Shown here in pieces: positions 40,960-54,143 of a stretch of 64,000 bases of DNA. The translations under genes were made by a program, and so were the position numbers. This stretch comes from Pseudocercospora fijiensis CIRAD86. Lineage: Eukaryota; Ascomycota; Dothideomycetes; Mycosphaerellales; Mycosphaerellaceae. The stretch lies in the NCBI RefSeq assembly GCF_000340215.1, contig NW_006921540.1:862377-926376 (forward strand). The letters run 5' to 3'. A model generated the notes under the pieces. The model was not told the origin of the DNA, did not search any database, and saw only the letters and a program-made list of their open reading frames with translations. Position 1 is the first letter of the stretch. Each line of letters begins with the position of its first letter.

Positions 40960-43900
40960 GAGCTTTTAGCCTTCTTCTTGTTCTTTACGCTAGTCTAATA
41001 CTTATCTAACAACTCGGCTATATCCTCGAAGGAGTCTTTAGCCTCCTACGAGTCCTATTTAGGTAAATAGCCTTACTATCTTAATAGGTACTCCTTCTTG
41101 CCTTTCCTAGTCCGGTACTATAGGATACGTTCTATAGACTATAGCTCTTTACTATCCGCTAGTATGTCTTCGTATTTAGTAGGGGCTTTATCCCCCTCGC
41201 GTAGGTAATATAGCTTTAGGAGGGATACGTAGAAGGTGTTATAGATAGTATAATAAGGGGGAAGCTACAACTAGTAAGCCTATATACCCTTAGCCTCTCG
41301 GATACGGAATAGACTAATGTATCTTAGTACAAGCTTAGGCCTCGTTTTGCCGTTAGGTAATAGGTGTTTGCGGATACGGAGGTTCTTTGTACTAAGTATA
41401 ACTATATCGCCTTGTTTAAAGGTTATTAGCGTATAGTATTTGTTATAATAGGCCTTCTAATAGGCCTAGGCCTTTGCTAGTTTGTTAGCTATCTTAGCGT
41501 AAATTTCTCGCATCTTTTAAACCCTCTTAATAGCCGCTAGTGTCTTAGGTGTTAGTACTTAATACGCTTCCCTTTCCTTACGCTCGGCCTCGAGCGATAA
41601 GGGGTCTTATAGTATAGTAGCGTTTTAGCCTATTATAGCGAAATAAGGTAACACCTTAGTAGATAAGTAGACACTGTTATTGTATACGAATTCGGCTAGT
41701 TATAGGAGGTTAACCTAGTCGTTAGGGTTCTTATTAATGTAGCTGCGTAGGTACTACTATAGCGTTGTATTCTGCCTCTCGGTCTAGCTATCTATTTATA
41801 GATAGAACGCTATAGATAGGCGATACTTAAGTCTTAGCTATAGGCATATCTCACTCTAATAGTAAGATATAAATATCGAGCCTCTATTAGAGACTATCCC
41901 TTTAGGGGTTCCCTAATAGCTATAGAAGATGTTGTTCTATAGGGCTTTAGCTATATTAATAGCAGTCTAGTCCTTCCGGGTAGGGATATAACGAGCCCCT
42001 TTAGTAAATCGATCTACTATAATAAGAATAGCATCGAAGATGTCCTTACTGCCCCTACGCTTAGCAGGCGGAAGGCCTATAATAAAGTCTATTATTAGTT
42101 TAGTAAATAGTTTCTTTAGGACAGGGAGTAAAGACAGCTCGCCGAATAGTAAGTGCTTTAGTGCTTTAACTCGCTAGTATACTATACAAGTCTGTATATA
42201 CTCCTTTATATACCGCTTACTATTTAGCTAGTAGTATATACGCGATAGTAACTCGTGCGACCTCTCTATGCTATAGTAACTAGCGAGCTTACTATTATAG
42301 TGCCTCTTTAAAAGCTCTTATCTAATCGATTGTTCCGTAGGGATATAGTATCTGCCCTTAAACTTTAAGTAACCCTTATTATCGATCGACTAGTTACTCT
42401 TACTAGATCGAGTCGTTCGCCTACTTATAAGCTTATTAATACGTTCGATAGTAAAGGCGTCCCTCTACTAAGTACGTAATAGCTTATCTATAAACGATTA
42501 ACTATCCCTATTTATAAGGTTATTTAATAGCACCCTCGCTATCGAACGAGGTACGTATTATATATATCTAATAGCACTAGTAGCCGGATTAACTGCAACC
42601 TCTTCTATAGTGCTATCGCTATAGATAGCAATATCTTTAATCGAGTCGTTATAGCTCGAGCGATCTACGTCCTTTTTAATGTATACTAGAAGAACGACAA
42701 CTCCGCTATAGTATTTGTTACCGCCGCGGAGTCTAGAAGTCCGCTTATCCTACGCTTACTTTATAGCAAGGTCTATAGCAATCTTATACTACAGGGTTAG
42801 AAACAAAGAATTAATATACTAGGTCTCGCTATCGTAATTAGGTCGCCTCGATAGGCTATTAGTAGGGTTACTTACGCCTAGCTAATATAATATATTAAAA
42901 TCAAACCCGGCGAGGTAGACGGCCTATCTAGCCTATCGACCTATAACCCGTATAACCTTAGTAATCCTATATAGGTTGTTATAGTCGGTATAGACCTAAA
43001 TAGGGTGCTAAGCGCTATCGAGATAATAGCGCTAATGCTTAAAGGCTTCTACGATTGCTAAGAGCTCTTACTCGTAGGTCTCGTAACGACGCTTAGTATT
43101 AATTATCTTCCTTAAGAAGAAGGCAATCGGGTACTAGTAATTATTATTAGCCTATTGTAATATAATAGCTAATATAGCAAACTGTAAAGCGTTAGTCTTA
43201 ATGCGGATCTATTTGCTTAGTACGAAATAGTATAACAAGGGGACTTTAGTAAAGCGCTTCTTTAAGCCGTTAAAAGCGGCTTGTGCTCTGTCTATTTAAA
43301 CTCTCTAGACGGGTTGGCCTTAGTTTTAGTAAGCTTAGTTAGGGGCATTACATACCGTAAATAGCTCTTAATAAAGCGACGATAGAAATTAGCGAAGCCG
43401 AGGAACGACTATAGTTCCTTAATTAATATAGGAACAGGCTATTTAGTAATAGTTTTAATCCGATTAGGATTAGCCTTAATACTATTAGTTAATACGAGGA
43501 AGCCGAGGAACGATACCTCTTTAGTAGCAAAGGTGCATTTAGAAGGCTTACAATACAAGCTATAGGCCCGTAGGCAGTCGAGCACCTTGCGTACGGCGGC
43601 CTAATATTCCGCAATATTAGGTAAGTGTATATAGACTAGAATATCGTCTAGGTAAACTATACAGAGGTAGTCTAATAGGCCTAATAGGGCCCGATTAATA
43701 TAGGACTAGAATATAGCAGGGGCATTAGCTAGGCCGAATAGTATAACTAAATACTCGAAATAGCTATAACGAGTATAGAAGGCTGTTTTCTATTCGTCCC
43801 CCTTACGAATACGGATGCGGTAGTAGGTATCCTTAATATCTAGTATAGTATAAAAGTAGGCGCTAGAAAGGCGATCGAGGGTCTTATTAATAAGCGGAAG

Positions 43901-44356
43901 TAGATAGCGGTCTTTAATAGTAATAGCATTAAGTCTATAGTAATTACTAATTAACGTATAAACGTAGGCTACTATCCTTCTTTAGTACAAACAGGATAGG
44001 TATACTAGCAGGGCTGTTACTATACCGAATGCGGCTATTAGCTAGGTTTTCCTCTAGGTACTTACGTAGTATAGTAAGCTCTCGTTCGCTAAGGTTGTAG
44101 AGGGGACTAAAAGGAACCTCCTTACCCTCTATAATATTAATCTTATAATCCGTCTCTTTAAATATAGGCAATATCGATGCTAGGTAGTATTTAAATATAT
44201 TAATATAGGTCTCTCGAATAGCTTCTAGTATACGAGCGAGCTAATTAGGGTCTATACTATTAGGGGGCATAGGTTTATCGTTATCTCTACTAAGAAGGTT
44301 AGCTATCGGATTAGCTAAGGAGGTAGGTATTAGGTTGCTAATAAACAGGACCCTAA
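40960..44356 (-). pseudogene. Gypsy pol remains, copy B (RT, RNase H, integrase, chromodomain)
   Basis: Reading the minus strand and treating TAG/TAA as mutated Gln or Trp codons recovers pol pieces. Reverse transcriptase start: 44171-43947, with PFSPLYNLSERELTILRKYL and ILFVLKKDSSLRLYVN, the Ty3/gypsy FVPKKDGSLRLCVDYR block. Integrase core: about 42090-41800, with an IVDRFTK-like and a QGTPKGIVSNRG-like stretch. Chromodomain: about 41150-40970, with KEYLL and SFEDIAELLDKY. A C-terminal chromodomain puts the family among chromoviruses. Not functional. Confidence 0.72.
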
Positions 44357-44357
44357 T

Positions 44358-44370
44358 CCGAGCGAAGCCG
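44358..44370 (+). repeat. Left 13-bp terminal inverted repeat of the Helitron
   Basis: CCGAGCGAAGCCG, perfect reverse complement of 54094-54106. It escaped RIP, as it contains no CpA. Confidence 0.75.
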
Positions 44371-44669
44371 GATGTTTCTAGGCCGCAGTTAGAGTGTCCG
44401 AGGAGCTTGCGACGAGGGCACGGAAACGGAGGTCTAGGAACATTAGGCAAGTAGCGGATAACAGTTAGATAGGCCTCCTATGTGTGTATGTGTATAGTGC
44501 CTATATTATAGTATATATCGGGGCTTCAATCTGAATATGCGCTTATACAAATTCCCTGCTCGCTTCTAATTAGTAGAAATTAAAATGTCCCCCCTACGTA
44601 ACTCCAACCTTAGGCCTTTGTATACACCTTTACGACAATGGCAACAATATACCTAGTTTACGCACCGCC

Positions 44670-44766
44670 GACATGCTATATACGCGCCGATATGCTACAT
44701 ACGCGCCGATATGCTACACACGCGCCGATATGTAATATACGCGCCGATATATAATAAATACACGCC
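44670..44766 (+). repeat. Tandem repeat, five 19-bp units
   Basis: Units of the form GATATGCTACATACGCGCC, starting at 44670, 44689, 44708, 44727 and 44746 (last one 21 nt). It is in the left non-coding part of the Helitron. Confidence 0.85.
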
Positions 44767-45529
44767 TCGACCCGACTAAACGCCTGCGTAAAGACACCCG
44801 CATACTACGAAGCCCTATCTAAGATTAGTACTATACTAGTAAAAGGCGAATAAAGAAGGACAATATATACCGTATTAAAGAAGGACAATACACGCCGCAT
44901 TTAAGGCCTATATTGCGCTAGTGAAAAGCAGTCCCTTCTACTAGAATTTAAGGCTAAAAAAAAGATAGACCGGAAGCAAAAAAACTGTAGACGGGCAATA
45001 CCCGGAGTTACTCTTACGGATACGATATAGACCTCGAGCTTTTGACCCTTTAAGACACGTTACGAATCAACTAAGTAAATATGCCTACTAGACTTCGACC
45101 TTATACGCTTCCGAAGAAACGCCGCTATAGAAAACCTGTCCCGGAGAACTGATTTCTTTAGGTTTAGACAATAGGCAGTTACCTCTACTAGTTTATTAGG
45201 CTGCTAGCTGCCTTAGAAAAGACTATTAAATAGCCCAAATCCCTTAGGTTCCCTACGTAACTTAATAACTCGGCGCAAAGGATTACTGTAACTCCTTACC
45301 TAGTTGTAGCTAGGCGTCGCTTCGTTTTAGTCGATTATTATTAGTTAAAGGTCGCAAATTGTAGTGCTATTGTATACCCTTATTGCTGCTGCCTAGGATA
45401 GCTTAGATAGTAATAGCTTAGTTAGAAGGGGAAGGCAGAGAGGTAAGGTTTGAATAGTATACTAGTTAAGTGTTTAATTCCCTATCTAGAAGCTATATTA
45501 ATATTAAGTTAGTATCGACAGTGCATACT

Positions 45530-45594
45530 AAACTAGCAATCTAAACTAGCAACCTAAACTAGCAATCTAAACTAGCAACCTAAACTAGCCCCTT
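45530..45594 (+). repeat. Tandem repeat, five 13-bp units
   Basis: AAACTAGCAATCT alternating with AAACTAGCAACCT, so neighbours differ at one T/C site in an ABAB order; the last unit is diverged. Confidence 0.85.
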
Positions 45595-45936
45595 CCGAAT
45601 ACGCTAAGTTGAATCGATTAAGCGCATTTCTAGCAAAACTACGCTAGTAAAAGTGATCAACACGATAACGACGGATGCCTTAGGCACCTCTAAGCAAACT
45701 ACTAGTAGGAGAACAGTACCGCAGCTTTTAGCAGATAAGACCTAGCTAACCTCTACGCTAAAGTAAAAGGAAGCATAGCTATAAAGGACCTGCGCTTAAT
45801 ACACCCTTTGCTAGGCTATCGTTAGATTAAAGACCTGCTCGTCGTATACGGATACTAAAGCGGTAGGTACGGGGGGTTTAGGAGGCGTAGCGACTATCCC
45901 TTCTACCCTAAGCGATTACGTTAGGAAAAGTAATAA

Positions 45937-46080
45937 GGGTACTAAAGTAGAGGGCAAGTTAATGCCGAGCCTTAGCGAGTGCTTAACTTGTCCGGAACGC
46001 TAACGTCGGACGAACGAGGGTACTATAGTAGAGGGCAGGTATAGTCGAGCCTTAGCGAGTGCTTAACCTGTCCGGAACGC
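45937..46080 (+). repeat. Direct repeat of about 64 bp, two copies
   Basis: 45937-46000 and 46018-46080 share GGGTACTA-AGTAGAGGGCA and CGAGCCTTAGCGAGTGCTTA blocks, separated by 17 nt. It lies upstream of the Helitron coding region and could be part of its promoter. Confidence 0.8.
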
Positions 46081-46273
46081 AACGTTAGCAAAGGAAGGAG
46101 TATTCCGCTAGCGCTTATAAAGGCAGGTTTGTATAGAGGTATATATACAGTATAATATATATAAAGTGCAAGTTAATAATAGTCTATAGTCCGTGCTCGC
46201 TACTCGTTTGTGCTATTATATATACGAAGCCGCTATCTACTATTCCTTTCCTAGTTAGCGGTTAAACAGAGTC

Positions 46274-49200
46274 TTGCGGCACCCGCTTCCTTTACGCTTT
46301 CTACTTTCTACTTCTACTTCCTTCTATAACTTCCTCTTCCGAACGACCTCCTTCGCGACATATCCGCTTTATTACAATATAGCGGTGCCGTTAGACCTCG
46401 AGTTCTATACCTTGCGTGCGTTGTTTAATACCCGTAGCGCGTATATATCTAAGCCCTACACTTTCCGAGATTAAGTACAGGTTTACAAATCTTATACCTA
46501 CCGTACTACTAGCCGCCGACTCGAGCGATTGTTTAAGAAGGAGATTCTGCCTACGATACGCGACCTTTAGCAGCAGATAGACGATGCTATAGAGTAGCAA
46601 GATAAACAAAAGAAGGCCTACGAGATAGACGAATACGTACTACTAATGCATTTTAAGTACTATACTACAAAGGCTATTAAGCCTGTTCTGTATGCCGCCG
46701 AAAGCCGTCGCTATATCAATCTAATAGCCGAGATTTATGCTATTATCTAATAGAACACGCCGACCTATTTATATATAGCGCAGCTTAGTTAGCAGTTTAG
46801 TTACTAGTATAGACAAGCAGCTGCCGGCGTACCTAGCGGCGATCTACCTAGCGGTCTACTAAAGAAGAATACGCTAGCAGATCGTGTAGCGGAAGAGTCC
46901 GATAGTAAGTATAATAGCGACGGTATTAAGGGTATCGATTAGCAGCGCTACAATAGTCGATACGGCAAGCGTAAGAAGGTTCGCTGCTTCTAGAAAGGCA
47001 AGCGTCTCCTACGCTAGTATAAGAGCTATCGTACTGCTAATACCGCGAAGAAGAAGCGTAAGCGCGTTATAGATAATGTCGTAGAGTTACAATAGATACC
47101 GTTAAAGCGAGGAAGTAGGCGTAGTAGCAGTAGTCGCCCTTTTGTAGCACTTTAGGCGTAGAACATACCTATCGTTATAGGATCGTCTCCTATACCGAGT
47201 TCTTTACTATAGCCTATACCTCCGCAGCTAATACCTCCGTAGCTAACAACTTAGTATAGACCTCGTACCGGAGACCCTATAAAGAAGCCTTAGCCTACGC
47301 TATACTAATCTTCTATACTACCTCCTTCGCGGACGTTATAGTCTTCTACGTCGCAGTCTTCTACGTTATAGCGTCTACCGTCTTCTTCTTCCGATGCTAG
47401 AGGTCGCCGTCCTCGTAGGTAGCATAGCAGCGATAACCCTACTATAGCTTAGGCGCGCGTTACTTAAGCGGAAATCTTAAGGTTATACCGTCTATTACGC
47501 CGAGCTAGTAAGGAAGTATTATAGACTCTAAGTATCGCTACTATCCTCGCGGATATAGTAGAGCGTACGCAGAAGGAATATATAGAAGCGGATTTTCCTA
47601 GCGATCCTTTTAGAAGCGATACGCTACCTAGTAGTAGAGCGACTAGGTATCCTAACGACGACGGAGATTAGCTAGACAACCGCATCTTCTTCTTCTATAG
47701 CATCTACGAAATTCCCCGGTATATTACTCGACTTTATAGAATGCCCGGTCTTCCCTCTTACTAGTGTAATAGCTGTCGGTACTACGCTAATAGCTATAAC
47801 CTAGACGACCTTACTACGTACAAATAGTATATTGCAAACAAGTATAAGAGTTAGCGGTTCGATTTTATTACGAACTCTAATCCTAACTATCTAGAAGAAG
47901 AATTAGAGACTTGTTATCGGGGTTGCTATAACTTGATAAAGAATGCGCAAGACTAGTAATAGGCGAATCGTCCTTGTCGTCGTCTAAACTAGTAGGAACG
48001 CGCATAGTAGAGCTAGGTAGATTAGGACCGGGTCCGACACTTTCTTAAAGACGAGGATATCGCCTTTGCTACGAATACTAATAGCGACGAAGATCCTACG
48101 GCTAATTACCTTAACGCTTAAGCTGTACTCGATAATAGCGACTTTTAGTTAGTAAAGGAGTTCTTCGAGTAGCTTAATAATAAGAATATAGACTACTATT
48201 AGAATAAGGATCTCTACGACGAAGGCAATAGACACCCTAGCCGAGGTTGTAAGGAGCGCTAGTTTAATATAGAGCTTAATACCAATCCGGAATTACCTAC
48301 CTTTAGGCTCTATCGTCGCTGCCGTATTATACGAGATCGTAATAAGCCTTACCTATTACCGGATCTTATATCGCGCGGTAACTGTATAGACCCTAGACTA
48401 TAGCTAATCAATCCTACTACTAGCGAGGACTTACCTAAGCTAACTATAATAGAAGAGATCCTTATTGCCCGTATCTATGTCTATATCGAAATGCGGCTAA
48501 TTAAGGGGGCTTAGTAGCGTTATAAGAACAACGTTGTAAACTTCCTTCGAGATATAGGCAAGGTATAGAAGGAATTGCCCCTAGTACCTAAGCATATCGA
48601 GACAGTAGTACTTCGCCCTACTTAAGGAGATAAGGTTATAAAGCGAATCTTCGTATAGGACTTCAAAGTTCGACGCTAGGCAGTAAAGGTCTAGCTTTAG
48701 CATCTTATCGCCAATTCTCCTAACTATACTAGCATTAGTATTAACTAAGAGCGCCTCTCTTAGCTTCCGGATAACGTCGATAGTATCTCTATACTCGACT
48801 ATATATACGTCGAAGAATACGAGGAAGATTAGTTGCCGCCGCTACTACTAATAGCTTTAGAACCAGGTTATGCTAGTTAAGAAGAAGATAAAGAAGAAGA
48901 CAACTTCGCCGATTACCTAGAAGAGTCGGCTCTTCCTTAAGCCTACATTCTATAAGGACAGCGAGAGCAGATCTAAGAACTCCTTAACTAGTAGGATAAT
49001 TAGCGACGCTAGCGTAACGTATAGCTCTAGTAGCAGGCAGGTAACTAGCGTTAGCGTCGTATAGACTGTATACAAATAGACGCTACTAGAGATAAGGATG
49101 TAGAGCCTATTGCCTAAACCTAGCTCACCCTTCTACTATTCGATCTAGTACCGCTAGACGAGTTTAATAAGACTAAGCGTCTAATGTCTCGAGCATTCCC

Positions 49201-52200
49201 GACCCTATATCCTTAGGGCTCTAGTAACTACGTAGAGCCTCGCTACCGTAGCGTCGTATACGATAACTACCTAGAGCATATAATTAAGTAGGACGATAGT
49301 ATAGGTCCGCGCCGGTATCGCTTTACTACTTATCCGCGCTTTCGTTACGTCGGTCTTAACACTCTTATAAGAAAGCAGTCTCGTAAGAAGGCAGATTATG
49401 TAATACAGTAGAATCCTAAGTATAAGGAAATTACCGTAGACGACCTAAAGGCAGCTATTATAGCGAATAATAAAGATTCTCGCCGCCTCCTTGCTAATAT
49501 CGTTCACTACGGTAGCAGTCTACGTAGTACTCGTATATATTAGGTCGGGAAGACTAATAAGCTAGAGAATTACGTAAAGGCTATCGGTTGCCCTCGCTTG
49601 TTCCTTACCTATAGTACTACCGACAACTATTAGGAGAGTTTATAGCGTTATATGCCTAATCCTCTATCTAGTAGCAATAAGCACTCGCGTATTAAGACCG
49701 GCCGAGATAATGTCCGCGAGTATCCTATAATCGCTGCCTTCTATTTCTACCGTCGCTACGCATTTATTATATAGCTAATTACTAAGAAGTTTAGTATTAC
49801 GGACTTCTGGAATCGGTTCGAGTTCCAAGCTCGTAGTAGTTTATATAACTATAGTGTTGTATAGCTTAAAGAACATTAGTATAGAGATAATAACAAGATA
49901 CTGCCTCCCCCCCTAGAGACTATATAGAAAGCGTCTCGTAACGACCTCGCTCGCTTCTAGGCAAAGTATATTACTGCTCTTAATCTAACACCTCGCCGCA
50001 CTACTCCTAAACCTAGGGAGCCTACTCTTCTATAGATAAAGTCAACCGACGTCCGGAATTCGTAATAGCAACTTATAATAAACCTAAATCGGGTTTAGCG
50101 CTATAAGTGCGGTTACGAGTACTATTAGCGTAAGAATAAGGATACTAGCAATATTTAATGTCGGTTCTACTACCCTCGTACTAACTATCCTAATACCGCT
50201 ATTATTACGTACAGCCTAAACCCCCGGCACTAGATGTACGATAGCCCTCGCAACGATACTTATATAACTAACTACAATCGAACGATCTAGATAGCGTAGC
50301 TAGCTAACAACGACATTACAGTTTGCACGGACAAAGGCGCAGTTGTTAACTACCTTAAAAAGTACTATACTAAGTAGGAGAAACGTAGTAAATCCTTACT
50401 TAACCTAGGCAAGAAGGTCTTACTAAAGATTAACGCTACTCGCCCGATAGTATCGTTCGTTGTAAAGATGCTTAATAAGATTATTAGAGAGCGAGACATC
50501 TCTGCCTAGGAGGAAATGTATCTCCTCCTAAATTTGCTACTCGCTTAGGGTTCTCGCACTGTTTAAAACTTCGATTACCGGAAGCTAGAAGACTAATCTA
50601 AGGTTAAGCGTTTCGATCCTACCTTAGGTAAAATAATTACCTAGGGTTAATTACTACTCCTAAAGTACATAAATCGATACGCCCTTCCTAAAGCGAAGTT
50701 TAATCGGTCTAACCTTCTAGCCTACCCTAACTTAACGCTGTTTGAATTTGTTACGGAGTGGGACTTCTCGAGTTACAAGAAGCGTACCCGAGCTAAGCCG
50801 CGTATTGTTAATTAGTACCTAAAATACAGCGGCCTTAACGATGGTGCTAATAGCATATACGAAGATTAGTGCCGTACGAAGGTCCTTTTGCATTACAAAT
50901 TCGATACTATCTATCCTAGCTTACTATATTAGTTCGAAGATAACGACGACGACGACGATACGCTATATAATACTTAGGCAAGTGTATACGGTTAGTGCGC
51001 AATGTTCTATAACTATCTAGATAATTATATAGGCGTTAACCTTCCGAAGCCTACTAAGGACCTGTTTAAAGATAAAGAGTTTAATCTAGAAGTTGAGAAA
51101 CCGGAGGCCGAGTTACTCGCTGCTACGTTGCCTAGACGTAACCCTACTAAGATGCTTGAAGATCTCAATAATCTCGGTAACCGCTAAATCGATATTAAGT
51201 ACGACTAGACTCTATACATTAGCAAATACGGCATTACTACTAACGATACTAAGAATTAGTAGACAGCTTAGCGAGGTACTACTACTCGTGTTGCCTAGAG
51301 AGTTAGTATAGCTGCGGATCTAGATTAGCGTATTAATAGGTTGTCCGATATATAGATACTATAGTATAATAAGGTTGTCGATTATTAGCGTACCTAGATT
51401 TAAGATATAAATACCCCGGCATTCCTTTTAAACGTAGATAGCAAGGCTAGTATAGGTAAGTCTTATATTATTAAGACCGTCTCGTCTAAGCTCGAAGCTC
51501 TCGCCGATAAATTTAACGCTTCTAATGCTAGCGTCGAGGACCTTTAAATTAGCAATCCTATCGTTCGTCTAGCGCCTACGGGAGCTGCTACTAATAGTGT
51601 TCGAGGCAGTATATTGTATAGTTTCTTTAGACTGCCCTTAAAGATGTAGGAGTATATTCCTCTCGACGGTTAAGCTCTTACCGACTTCTAGTACCGTATA
51701 GAATAGGTTAAGTATATTATTATTAACGAGAAGTTAATAATCGACTTAACTACTCTTTATTAGATCGAACAACGCCTTCGCTAGGTCTCTTTAGACGCTC
51801 CTTAGTCTTAGGGCGGTAGTAATACTACATTGCTATTTAGCGGTCGTTGTGTTACGCTTGCTAGAGACTTCAACTAGCTTCTGCCTATTAGAGGTAAGCC
51901 CCTATTCTCGAGGCTCTCGGACCTCCGTACGCCTAAAGACATCCTAGGCTACAACGCCTACTATATGTTTAATAAGACGATCTAATTAAGTGTGATTTAG
52001 CGGCAATAGGGTAATAACTCGGACGCACTCTCCTTTCGCGCTGCCCTTAAAGGTTTACGTAATGCACTAGCTAGCGTTACTATTAATTATTAGGAGACAC
52101 TTTGCCGTCGTGTTAAGAATGTCCTTCCCTAGGCCGAGTAGGACTAATTCAAAGATGCTATTCGTCTGTATCCTTACAAGAACTAGGTTAATGCGTTTAA

Positions 52201-53914
52201 TTAGGATGCTATTCGAGACAATAGCACTCTAATTAAGCTCGCTAAGGCTAAACATACTAGTAGCAATAATGCGGTTAAGGCTAGCTATAAGAATAGCGGC
52301 AATCTCTATCCTAGTTTGCTAATATGTCTTAGTATACGCGTTATAATTACTTAGAACCTTTAGATAGAGGGCGGCATTATTAACGGCAGCCTAGGTACCG
52401 TTCGAGACATTCTCTAGCAGTTTAATAGCGACGACGATATGTTAGAGACTCTACCAACCGTCCTCTTAGTCTAGTTAGACAGATATAGCGGTCCGACCTT
52501 CGATAAACACTTCGATCTAGACGGCTCTCTTAGTATGCTACGTCGCGTTATTCCGGTTCTTCCTATTCGTCGTAAGTAGCTACATAACTAGCGATAGGAC
52601 GCACGCTGTTCTCGTACTTAATTGCCTATAACTATCGCATACGCTATTACGATCTACAAGTCTTAGGGTATAACACTTAATAAGGCAGTGCTCGACATTT
52701 TAAAGAAGGACTTTACGCCTAGCTTAACGTACGTTAGTATATCTAGAGTCCGAGGACCGAAGGATATTATATTCGAGGCTCCTTTTAATTACTATAATCG
52801 GTTTAAAGCAGGCAAGGTTCCTCCGATAGTAGTTACTCGGCATGCTAATCTCGTACACCGTCGACTATAGCGCCTACTTCTAGTAGGTGTTGTGCTTTCC
52901 TCGACACCTCTACGACCCGATGCTCCTTAGAGCAAGCACGATCTTGCTGCCTATGCTAAGCAGTAGCGTAATAAGCTTAAGCGACAGCGCGAGAACGAGG
53001 CAGACTAGGAAGCGGCTCGTCGACGCTATAAAGCAGCTTAGCATCTTAAGGACCTACTCGCTATTAATCGTATATAATAGCTCGAAGCCTAGCTTCGAGC
53101 TAATCCGCGTTTGCCCTATAAGATTACTGCTCTCGCTTAACGCTATATAGCCGCCCCTCCCGAGGCTTATAATTTCCGACATCCTCTTGCCGATAGGAGT
53201 GTAAATGCTAAGTTAGTACAAGCATATATTAATTAGTTCGAAGCCCTATACCCGCATTGCGCCCCTCCGTCTCTTCCGATAGATATCTCGCAGTTACCCG
53301 CATTATAATCCGTACCTTATCCTTCCTAGTCGGGTATACCGTCTAGTAGCGGAGTACTACCCTATGCTCTAGCATCTAATCCTAATAATAGTAACGATTT
53401 CTTCGCGCGTATTAATGCGAATCGTAAGAAAGTACAACAAGTACGCTAGACTATCGAGCTACTATACTCCGAGCAACCTAATCCGTCGAGCTCTATACTT
53501 CTAAGTAGCTTACTAGCTAACTAATACAATAATAGTAACATACTAGACGCTATTTAGCCTAGCGAGACTGTTAGGTTTAGCGAGTTTGCGTTGCGATTTA
53601 GTAACGTACGCAAGGATTAGTATATCGATTAGGACCGACTTAAGTAGGTCGTTTACGGTATTCCGAGCCTTGCTATATAGCAGCGTAGCTTTAGCCGGAT
53701 ACTTACACGATAGGTAGAATTTTAGGATTAGGAGATGATAGGTAAACAGGAGATGCTAGATAAATAGGAGACGCTAGATAAATAGGAGATGCTAGATAAG
53801 TAGGCGAGATATTAACTGCTTAGATTGATACCTAGCTGCTATATTATTATGCCCGAAGAATTGATATTTGTTCTCGATTACTATGTCAATTACTATTGTT
53901 CTATCTAATAATAG
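46274..53914 (+). pseudogene. Helitron Rep/PIF1-helicase protein remains
   Basis: Long stretches read as one large protein if TAG/TAA are taken as mutated Gln/Trp. Recognisable parts in order: a Cys/His zinc-finger-like block (about 47740-47930, MPGLPSY-CNSCRYYANSYN); the Helitron-like N domain (about 49800-49860, FWNRFEFQARSSLYNY, like the EFQ-RG-xHxH part of Rep); and a PIF1 helicase. The helicase shows Walker A near 51429-51473 (NVDSKASIGKSYIIK, from GKAGTGKS), RLAPTGAATNS near 51570-51602, and ITIAYAITIYKS-GITL near 52630-52678. Near the C-terminus an 18-bp tandem repeat (53737-53806) encodes a repeated MLDK-E unit. The start is not certain. Not functional now. Confidence 0.75.
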
Positions 53915-54093
53915 TCCCGCTGTTTCTGCTCGTTACTAGGATAGACATAGATCGTAATTATAGGCGCCGCCTATAATCCCTATCTATAGTCAAAATGGCG
54001 CTAACTTGACAAGCCCGTTTAGCCTACGTTGCGCAGTAGGTACTAATAGGTATCGCTACGAAGGTAGGCCGACTTGTTATACGCTACTCGCCT

Positions 54094-54106
54094 CGGCTTC
54101 GCTCGG
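54094..54106 (+). repeat. Right 13-bp subterminal inverted repeat of the Helitron
   Basis: CGGCTTCGCTCGG, reverse complement of 44358-44370, 37 nt from the right element end. Confidence 0.75.
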
Positions 54107-54143
54107 CTATCCTAACCTACACCGCGGGTCTACGGATACTTTA

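Larger units (their letters stand above)
44357..54143 (+). mobile_element. Helitron-like element (9787 bp) inserted into gypsy copy B
   Basis: Left junction: gypsy CCCTAA then TCCGAGCGAAG; right junction: GGATACTTTA then TATCGTTAGGG. Copy C has CCCTAATATCGTTAGGG uninterrupted at 61972-61988, so the target is A^T with no duplication, as Helitrons insert, and the element begins with TC. A 13-bp inverted repeat lies at 44358-44370 and 54094-54106, 1 nt from the left end but 37 nt from the right end. Such asymmetric terminal repeats are known for Helitron2-type elements. The 3' end ACTTTA does not match the classical CTRR, perhaps because of RIP or because the subclass differs. The inside encodes Rep/PIF1-helicase remains. 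Confidence 0.8.

Noticed and set aside
44670..45594. Short regular arrays as a CRISPR locus
   Set aside because: The units are contiguous tandem repeats without unique spacers, and the genome is fungal.
51002..51187. Open frames of 60-90 codons inside the Helitron and gypsy remains as separate genes
   Set aside because: They are gaps between RIP-made stops in larger, clearly degraded reading frames.
44357..54143. The 9.8-kb insert as a cut-and-paste DNA transposon, because of its inverted repeat
   Set aside because: The repeat is asymmetric, there is no target duplication, and the coding remains are Rep-like and PIF1 helicase rather than a DDE transposase.
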